Source: Crossaster papposus (lineage: Eukaryota; Echinodermata; Asteroidea; Velatida; Solasteridae). Taken from it: a DNA stretch of 64,000 nt. Numbering within the stretch: position 1 is the stretch's first letter; the number at the start of each line of letters is the position of its first letter. Under the pieces are notes generated by a model. That model was not told the DNA's origin. It did not search any database and saw only the letters and a program-made list of their open reading frames with translations. This document shows, one piece after another, positions 58,701-64,000 of the stretch. The stretch spans positions 434,001 to 498,000 of the forward strand of contig JBAIAA010000596.1 in the NCBI GenBank assembly GCA_037893245.1, in the 5' to 3' direction. Position numbers and translations under genes: made by a program.

Positions 58701-60236
58701 CATGCCAGTACCACATCGTGAACATAAGGCTCCTTGTAGAATTTCCAAGACTTGCTAGAACTGTCAGGCCCTGGACCACGCGGCAGCCGTTAATATGCGC
58801 CCAATCGGCCTCGACCCTCACATCGTCACCGTTTTCACGAAGAGGCAAATTGAGCCTTTCACGGTCTGAACAAACTTTCGAGATAATCGCTTGTAAAGTT
58901 TGTCCTTTTTTCGTTTGGCAGTTTGAAACATAAATATCCATAGAATATACAAGATTAAGGTATCATGGGAAAGAAGAAATTTCAATCTTCTTAAATATAG
59001 CAAACGTTAAGAAAAATAGGTGATTAGTTTTGCAGAATTAATCAATTAATAGAATTGCCTCTTCGTGAAAACGAAAAAAACCGATACATTAGCAAATTCG
59101 CCCGTGGCTGTGAGAGTCAGAATGTATACATTTCCCCATTGCGCCCCCAATTTGTCTCTTCGTGAAAACGCTAAAAGCCACTTCGCGACCAATTCGCCCA
59201 ATTCGCCTCTTCGTGAAAACGCTAAAGTGACTAAGCGCACCAAAGTGCCCTTCATAAACACGTTGAAGTCAACGCTATTTCGAATTTGCCTCTTCGTGAA
59301 AACGCTAAAAGCCACTTCGCGACCAATTCGCCCAATTCGCCTCTTCGTGAAAACGCTAAAGTGACTACGCGCACCAAAGTGCCCTTCATAAACACGTTGA
59401 AGTCAACGCTATTTCGAATTTGCCTCTTCGTGAAAACGCAAAAGGGCACTTGAGGACCAATTCGCCCATTAGTTAATTAGGTTAATTGTGATTTTAATGA
59501 TTTTGTGGATGTATAACTTCACCAGGTTGTAGAAATTGCAATATTTAATCGTTTTCATCAAAAAAAATAATTTCGATAAATAGACGATTTTTCATGAAAT
59601 TCGCCTCTTCGTGAAAACGGTGACGACATGTACCCATTTATACTCATGGATGGAGAGAGGCAATTGTAGTTAATTGTTTCGCACAAGCATCATGTTCCTG
59701 GCAGAACCCACGCACCATCGTGCACGAGTCGAACACCGTATAACCACTGGGCCATGGCATTCTACTTTGAAAGTTTGGGGTTCAACATACTTCCCTGGCT
59801 CATTTTCTATGTCATATTTATTTTACCTGCATCGGGTATACCATAACAAAAGTATCGCTTATAATTGTTTCTGGTCCCGGGTCACTATATCTAGCACGAT
59901 ATGTGGCAGAGGGGTACCCCCTCTTATCCCTGTACTTTATACGCACTCAACACTATTGTAACCTAACCCATCCTCCCTTGAAACCTAAAAGTAATTCCTG
60001 CGATTCAGGGAACACAATGGTAAACACAAAAGAGGTGTTTTTTTTAGGCTACATATCGCGCTTCATATGCGGTTCACACCGTACCAGAGTGCAAAAATCC
60101 CGACATTCTTTGCTCTTACCTAAACGTCTCTGTTTTCTCGTGGTTCTGCTTCCATCTGCGCTTGATAAGCCTTGCGACGTGCTTGACAAATTCGGCACCG
60201 TCTGGATAGCTGTAGTTATATGTTCTCGCAAAATAG
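49725..60236 (-). CDS. ST8SIA: alpha-2,8-sialyltransferase (ST8Sia family), six exons
   Basis: Minus-strand exons: 60236-60120, 58489-58296, 57360-57279, 53681-53592, 51606-51359 and 49942-49725. Every junction is GT-AG and every split codon joins in frame, giving 315 residues. The stem exon (EFVKHVARLIKRRWKQN) is followed by NTPQGSMMVYYMAGK. The L-sialylmotif follows (CSVIGSSGILNGSRCGQEID, DVGTKTNFTTLNPT), then the S-sialylmotif (GFYAVSSLLDACNQIHVYGF, WPFP). Motif III is HYNN (usually HYY-). The VS-region is HNFDKEFKTLLMLHEKG, and a C-terminal Cys (LKSCR) closes the chain. Such enzymes are Golgi type II membrane proteins that add alpha-2,8-sialic acid from CMP-sialic acid. The Cys pairs for the two family disulfides are present. 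In the L-motif Phe replaces the usual Cys/Ile position before NMAP. The first exon (TM anchor, about 40-60 residues) should lie above 60236; not found. Confidence 0.9.
50060..50440. repeat. MITE-like repeat, GGGAAAACCTATA family, copy 2
   Basis: In the last sialyltransferase intron. Starts ATTAGGTTTTCCCAGATATT and shares CACGCTTTTACCAAACCA and ACACATCAGACTAATGT with the other copies. Confidence 0.6.
50500..50786 (-). mobile_element. tRNA-derived SINE
   Basis: Minus strand. tRNA-like head at 50786-50697 with A-box TTGGCGTAGCGG and B-box GGTTCGAATCC, a unique body (GTGGATTGGGTTTTCAGTCC), and an AAATA-rich tail at the plus-strand left edge (50505-50540). The whole element is bracketed by AAACTGCCCGAACT (50486) and its inverse AGTTCGGGCAGTTT (50806-50819), so it may have jumped into a foldback element. 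Confidence 0.8.
51799..52194 (+). mobile_element. TTAA-flanked MITE family 1, copy 1
   Basis: TTAA at 51795-51798 and 52195-52198. Ends AGGGATCGTATACGTTTGGT and ACCAAACGTATATGATCCCT. An inner palindrome, AATCTGAGAAACGTCACTGC/GCAGTAACGCTTCTCAGATT, is near the middle. TTAA duplications suit piggyBac-type transposition. Confidence 0.85.
52718..52996 (+). CDS. MSANT/Myb-like DNA-binding protein of a Harbinger-type element, internally deleted
   Basis: 92 codons from ATG at 52718 to TAA. ANWSRVEVKALVAVWAEEDV is the start of a Myb/SANT-like (Myb_DNA-bind_4) domain, whose W-S-x-x-E-V-x-x-L and W-x-E-E pattern is kept. After VCNK the chain jumps to MKALKHKFKATVDSNRRSGR. The middle helices with the second and third Trp/Cys-Arg block are gone, so this is an in-frame deletion. 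Such proteins are the second gene of PIF/Harbinger transposons and help the transposase enter the nucleus and bind ends. The ORF ends inside the terminal region shared with 12194. It lies in a sialyltransferase intron on the opposite strand. Confidence 0.65.
   Translation: MANAPMTSTAEKGLEKGVEKGSKKVPRGANWSRVEVKALVAVWAEEDVQRALDESVCNKMKALKHKFKATVDSNRRSGRGRSSRSSCSARNM
52960..53170 (-). mobile_element. terminal part of the Harbinger-like element, copy 2
   Basis: Inverted match to 12194-12395: GATCTACCGTTTTAACTAAA, ACCCGTGGTGATC, GGTCACGTAGAACTTCCGCT (in inverse) and CGCTGTGTGAAC at the outer edge. No opposite terminus found between 52200 and 52700. Confidence 0.7.
53953..53979 (+). repeat. poly-G tract
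   Basis: About 27 consecutive G in intron 3 of the sialyltransferase gene. Confidence 0.9.
54340..55140. repeat. TTCTATAGAA-rich degenerate repeat
   Basis: More than fifteen copies of (T)TTCTATAGAA(A) or one-base variants, split by a TTAA-flanked MITE at 54602-54969. Confidence 0.8.
54602..54969 (+). mobile_element. TTAA-flanked MITE family 2, copy 1
   Basis: TTAA at 54598-54601 and 54970-54973. Ends AGGTAGGATACACCATTGG and GGTGTAGGCCCTATCCTACC. The interior AGCACGAAAACAGCG, ATTTTGCTGGATGCCTA matches 62247-62579 in the opposite orientation. Confidence 0.85.
55421..56011. mobile_element. TAA-flanked MITE with ~80-bp TIRs
   Basis: Ends GGGTGGGTTTCACGGGGCAC and GTGCCCCATGAAAACCCACC, continuing GCGAACGATTCGCGAA, GATGCGAATGCC and GCAAAGTCCAACATTCG on both sides. 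TAA at 55418-55420 and 56012-56014. No transposase; PIF/Harbinger-like target. Confidence 0.85.
56280..56630. repeat. MITE-like repeat, GGGAAAACCTATA family, copy 3
   Basis: Ends GCGGGAAAACCTATAGT at about 56617-56633; the interior resembles 7840-8230. Confidence 0.5.
56840..57240 (+). repeat. tandem ~90-bp units (CTGACCATT...GCCAAATTAATT)
   Basis: Four imperfect units, each with TACTGACCATTAGTTGACCA, TTGGCCAAATTAATT and GGGAGAAGCATTTTGT. Confidence 0.75.
57430..58150. repeat. MITE-like repeat, GGGAAAACCTATA family, copy 4, with nested MITE
   Basis: Shares CACGCTTTTACCAAACCAGT and TTACAGATCAAATTTGTCC with copy 2 and is split by the TTAA-flanked MITE at 57675-58061. Confidence 0.65.
57675..58061 (-). 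mobile_element. TTAA-flanked MITE family 1, copy 2
   Basis: TTAA at 57671-57674 and 58062-58065. Same ends as the copy at 51799 but inverted interior (TTACTTGGTAAGAAGTA near the left). About 90 percent like copy 1 by eye. Confidence 0.85.
58824..59625. mobile_element. 0.8 kb element, TIR CGTCACCGTTTTCACGAAGA, ACAT duplication
   Basis: Ends CGTCACCGTTTTCACGAAGA then GGC and the inverse GCCTCTTCGTGAAAACGGTGACG. ACAT is present at 58820-58823 and 59626-59629. The interior has two and a half ~134-bp tandem units starting CTCTTCGTGAAAACGCTAAA (about 59157, 59290, 59424), each repeating the terminal motif internally. Lies in the first visible sialyltransferase intron. Confidence 0.8.
59650..59760 (+). 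repeat. dispersed repeat (GGAGAGAGGCAATTGTAG), diverged copy
   Basis: Shares GGAGAGAGGCAATTGTAG, TGTTCC-TG-CAG and GAACCCACG with 63690-63790. Confidence 0.65.
59893..60062. mobile_element. MITE, TIR AGCACGATATGTGGC, copy 2
   Basis: AGCACGATATGTGGCAGAGG and TACATATCGCGCT ends; interior as at 14806-14983. The right tip is more diverged. Confidence 0.7.
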
Positions 60237-60960
60237 CTGTATAGAGGTGGAACCAAAACAACAAACAATTTTTGAAATTCTTGTTAATAATAGCAATGCA
60301 AGTTTAAGGTATGGGATAATTAGGTCGGCTTCATGGGGTGAACAAAAGAACACCGAAAATTACGAATAAACTAGAGGTTTGCCGTTTTCCTTGTGACAAA
60401 CGTGGTGATACGGCCGACACTATAGGAAGGGAGAATGTTGGATTCTTTTATCAGTTTAATTCATTTGACAAAAGACGGTGAAAGGAATTACGTTTTCTTC
60501 AGATAATTACTTTTTCTTTAATTTTCATACACAACATAAATGTAACAAGTCGCTGATGATTGTGACTCAAGTCGAGTATAGTCATTTTAAAGGTATAGTA
60601 TTATTATACTAATTGGAAAACATAAACAAATACTGAATTATTACGAGAAACCTATACTTGACTGTAACTGAATAACAGTCTCTAGCATCCTGTAAAATCA
60701 CGGCACCTGATTTGTGTATCAATTTTAAACGATTGCCGGCCGTCAATCGTGGTGAAAACCTGACTATTTCCAAACACGGCCCCCGATTTATTTAATCCCT
60801 CTATAAAGGAAGTCTATGATTCAGACGGCAAGAACAGAATATTTTTCTTGGTTTTTCTAGCTTCTTTGAACCCAAAACTTTAAACAGGTCAGCCTCACAA
60901 TATTTTACTATAAAATATAAATCCACTAACCCATATATTTTCAAAAATTACAGCTAAAGT
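60237..60960. other. non-coding stretch above the first sialyltransferase exon found
   Basis: Searched on the minus strand for a membrane-anchor exon ending in phase 2; none convincing. Confidence 0.4.
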
Positions 60961-61135
60961 GATTTGAGTCGAGTCCAGTCATTAGGTCAAGAATGTCGAG
61001 TCTAGTCGAGTCACAGTATGTAGTCGAGTCAAATCGAGTAATATTTGTTTTCATTAAAACAGTTTTGTTTTTGTTTTGGGGACTCGAGTCTTGTTTACTT
61101 TCAATCGAGTCAAGTCGAGTCGAGTCATTCTTATT
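60961..61135 (+). repeat. GAGTC/AAGTC pentamer-type satellite
   Basis: Repeated TCGAGTC, AAGTCGAGTC and TCAAGTCGAGTCGAG words; a weaker trace occurs near 60568. Confidence 0.8.
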
Positions 61136-61663
61136 TTGTATAAGTTTTTATAAGCTTGTTATGTTTTTTCGATTATATTTCGTGGCAAGAACACTTTATT
61201 CATGTTTATTAATCAACAATATAATAAATAATTAAAAACAATTTTTAAAAAGTTTTGAGAGAAAAAGGAGGGAAGAATTTTTCAAGAAACTGAATTGGAG
61301 TTTAACACCAATTCCGCCAAAACAAAATATTGGCTACATGTTCACACTATTTCGTCTGCCTGTGCTGGTTTGGAAGATGCAGTTTTCTTTGTTGCCATTG
61401 CTGCCTTTCCGCATTAAATTGTGTCTGCAGTCTTTGAGAGTAAAAAACAAAGCAGTCATCGAATTCTTTGAATTAGTAATGTTCTTCGTGTCGTTTTCCA
61501 TTCGTTACCATAAAGGATAACGGGTCGTATGAATAAAAACTAGCATTTGGCTTTACTGCCAATTTTAAGCATTATTAGAATATTAACATTTGCTTAGTTT
61601 GTTTCATAAATCTTGTGCAATATTTACTGACCAAAGAAGAATTGTAAGATTTGCCGTTGGTTT

Positions 61664-61664
61664 G

Positions 61665-61700
<36 letters not shown>
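61664..61700 (+). repeat. (TAA)n microsatellite
   Basis: About eleven ATA/TAA units, directly before the dispersed repeat CTTATATAGCGCCAAAATCC (61710), a word of the type TATATAGCGC also present at 63560. Confidence 0.85.
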
Positions 61701-61709
61701 GTCAATTCT

Positions 61710-62246
61710 TATATAGCGCCAAAATCCGTCAAAAAATGACGCTCAAGGCGCTTCACAGAAACACATGTACATTTAAAACCCAATTAATAGTTTACAAAAA
61801 GAAATTATACCAAAAAAAATCGTAATTACATATTCATTATAAATTAAAATAGAAACAATTTCAAATTAAAATATAAAAATTACAAATTAAAATATATATA
61901 TATATGTTTAAACAGGCAAATTGAATGGACAGACACAGAACATCAATCAACGCAAACACCCTGACAATCACGACAACCACAACAAAGAAACTAACTTAGC
62001 AAACAGAGCTAGTTAACACAGAAAATATGAACAAATGAACGGACTAACAGTAACAGTAGATAGACAAGACACATAATCTGGTTGATAAAAACAGACAAAC
62101 ATCAAACACACAAGGTGGAAGAGAGAGTTTCAGGCCAGTAAAATTTACACTAAAGGCGCTTTACAGAAATACAATAAAAACAAACTATAATATAAAACAG
62201 GTAGACCAAGAAAGAAAGATTATGGGCTATGCTTAATTGCTCTTAA
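61710..62246. other. A-rich non-coding stretch with a GCGC-type repeat head
   Basis: TATAGCGCCAAAATCCGTCA, then TGACGCTCAAGGCGCTTCAC, forms an imperfect palindromic head; the remainder is A/C-rich without genes. Confidence 0.5.
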
Positions 62247-62579
62247 AGGTAGGATACACCATTTGCAGATATCGAAAAAAATTACTACCAAATTATTAAG
62301 AAATATCTTACTCATCTGAAAGTAAATGATTCTAGGCATCCAGCAAAATGATTGCGCTAGATATCCTGTATTTATTTATTCCGGACGGCGATCGCGAAAA
62401 AACCACAAATGACATAAGAATAACTGCTCGACGCCGGTCGAAAACAAGCGCTGTTTTTCGTGCTTTTCTCGGCATTTATGATTGTAAAACTTCGGACAGG
62501 TCAGTTAAACGATAAAATACAACCCCCAAATCCACCCATCAATGACAATTCAAGCAATTACCAATGGTGTATACTACCC
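62247..62579 (-). mobile_element. TTAA-flanked MITE family 2, copy 2
   Basis: TTAA at 62243-62246 and 62580-62583. Ends AGGTAGGATACACCATTTG and CAATGGTGTATACTACCC. Confidence 0.85.
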
Positions 62580-62583
62580 TTAA

Positions 62584-63547
62584 GGCAAACGTTGGCTATG
62601 AATGGGCTATATGAGAAACAAGTGAGTCTTTAACAATTTCTTGAAAGTGTCAATAGACGTGGCTGTGCTGATGTATGCCGGTAATTGGCTTTAATTAGAA
62701 CAAATGTATATGACCCAGCCTGCTACTTAAATTTATGCTCAGCCTCCGCGGTTGTGATTTTAATACCGGCCATTCAGACTGTCTGCAGCGGAAAAGATAT
62801 CCAGGTGCATCTTGGCGCCAACAAAGGACGAATCAATTAATTAGCACCAGTTTATACAATATAATCTGATAGATGGCATGCCTATCTGCTGTTGTTGTGC
62901 ATAATGAACTCGATTTGATAATACATTGATATTTCCACGAATAAGAGCGCCAATACATCTTTAAATAAATAACTGTGTACATAAAGAATTGTCTGCACCC
63001 TTTGCAGTTTCAGTATGTGGTAATGGTTTATCCTTTTCACTCAAAACATGAATCGTACAAATCATATGCATCTCATTCATACATGGTGACAAACATTGTT
63101 CCACGTGTAACGGGGACACCAAATCTAGTGTCCTCGTTACACGTAAACTTATTGTCTTTTTTGGTCATAAATATCTGCATGATTACAATAAAGAACGTTT
63201 AAAATTCATGTATTAAATAAAGTAATTGCTATATGATTATGTAATCATATTAGCATATAATCATACTAAAATAATTCAAAAATGTTGAATGAAATAATAT
63301 TATTATGGGAAATAAATGTTACATGGTTTCACAATGTAACCGACCTCTATTGTGGAAATTATTTGGTGCAATATGTCCATTTGAAAATGTCGAAATTTTA
63401 AGTGCCATTGATAAACTTATGAAATGTATAGATAATTATCTGATTTTTTTAAAAGAAAGCCAACAGATACATGGCACAAAAAGAAATGTTGCTGCACAAT
63501 ATAACGGGCCTTTTATTTTGGGGCACACCATGATGTCACTGTTACAT
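62584..63547. other. non-coding stretch
   Basis: A short inverted pair, CCACGTGTAACGGGGACAC near 63102 and GTGTCCTCGTTACACGT near 63129, could form a hairpin. No gene. Confidence 0.5.
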
Positions 63548-63800
63548 TGTTAATGTTAATGTTATATAGCGCTTTAGACTCCCACAATGTGGGTGTAAAG
63601 CGCTTTACAACTATTATCCCTGTTCACCAGGAACGAGACCATTTCTGCAGCAGCTCAAGATCAGCGCATGTGGTCTCTACCTTCACAGTTACCCATTACT
63701 CCTGGGTGGAGAGAGGCAATTGTAGCAAAGTGTCTTGCCCAAGAACACAAGCACCATGTTCCCTGCCAGGGTTCGAACCCACGTCACCGCCGTTTCTTAA
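63548..63800 (+). repeat. dispersed repeat (TATATAGCGCTTTA ... GGTTCGAACCC)
   Basis: Starts TTATATAGCGCTTTAGACTC, contains GTAAAGCGCTTTAC and GGAGAGAGGCAATTGTAG, and ends at CAGGGTTCGAACCCACG, a B-box-like palindrome. Related to the copy at 59650. Confidence 0.7.
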
Positions 63801-64000
63801 ACGACATACAGTTGTGCGCATGTGTCATTTTCAAATCCAGATCAAATGAAATGCATAATTCAAGAGCAGTGACCCGCGACAGAGGGACGATAAAAAAACG
63901 GAAATTACCAATGAATACTAACATTAGGGGCTTTTCAATTTTCATCAGTTTATTCATAAGAATATTCGTGATTTAATAAACCCCCAAAACCAAACAAAAT

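Noticed and set aside
58490..58941. N-terminal 150 codons of the 234-codon minus-strand ORF as part of the sialyltransferase
   Set aside because: A strong acceptor (CTGCTGACAG) at 58490 and the matching upstream exon at 60120-60236 show that the upstream frame is intronic read-through, partly inside a mobile element.

Overview
This 64 kb window is eukaryotic, AT-rich and repeat-dense. It has split genes with GT-AG introns, tRNA-derived SINEs, many MITEs and several retro- and DNA-transposon fragments, and no bacterial operon structure. The gene content (TRIM-NHL, single discoidin domain, alpha-2,8-sialyltransferase) together with BEL/Pao, DIRS, Mutator-like and integrase-type elements points to a marine invertebrate, probably a deuterostome such as an echinoderm, hemichordate or amphioxus. 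The sequence alone does not settle which.

Host genes. Three host genes are supported. (1) 6452-8488 (+): the last three exons of a discoidin (F5/8 type C) domain protein. (2) 16061-20662 (-): a TRIM protein (RING, two B-boxes, coiled coil, NHL) whose coiled-coil exon is interrupted by a 1.87 kb transposon and which also carries two frameshifts. (3) 49725-60236 (-): six exons of an ST8Sia-type sialyltransferase whose splice phases all match; only the N-terminal membrane-anchor exon(s) are missing.

Layout. 1-1125 is the start of a decayed BEL/Pao gag. 2362-3996 and 18414-19239 are two copies of an interlocked foldback repeat. 5320-6007 is a minisatellite. 9-16 kb is mostly non-coding with MITEs. 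21858-23320 is a truncated DIRS retrotransposon (RT/RNase H and tyrosine recombinase). 23321-42751 is the most striking object: a 19.4 kb element bounded by mirror-image arms of about 5 kb. Its interior holds an apparently intact three-exon integrase-type (DDE) transposase and a HECT E3 ubiquitin ligase gene. The arms consist largely of five different tandem arrays in mirrored order plus a LINE-like relic. A Mutator-like element (with its own nested hairpin) sits in the right arm only, and a small MITE sits in the left arm only. 42.8-49.6 kb is a repeat field: 140-bp CACGTG-containing units, a tRNA-containing MITE, 400-bp direct repeats split by a 1.1 kb TIR element, and a CGACTAGTCG array. 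The sialyltransferase introns hold two families of TTAA-flanked MITEs, a SINE, a Harbinger-type MSANT fragment, a TAA-flanked MITE and an 0.8 kb element with an ACAT target duplication.

Nothing here forms an operon. The only candidate functional unit beyond single genes is the giant element, where the transposase would act on the ends. The HECT ligase looks like an accessory gene carried between the ends, but this is inference.
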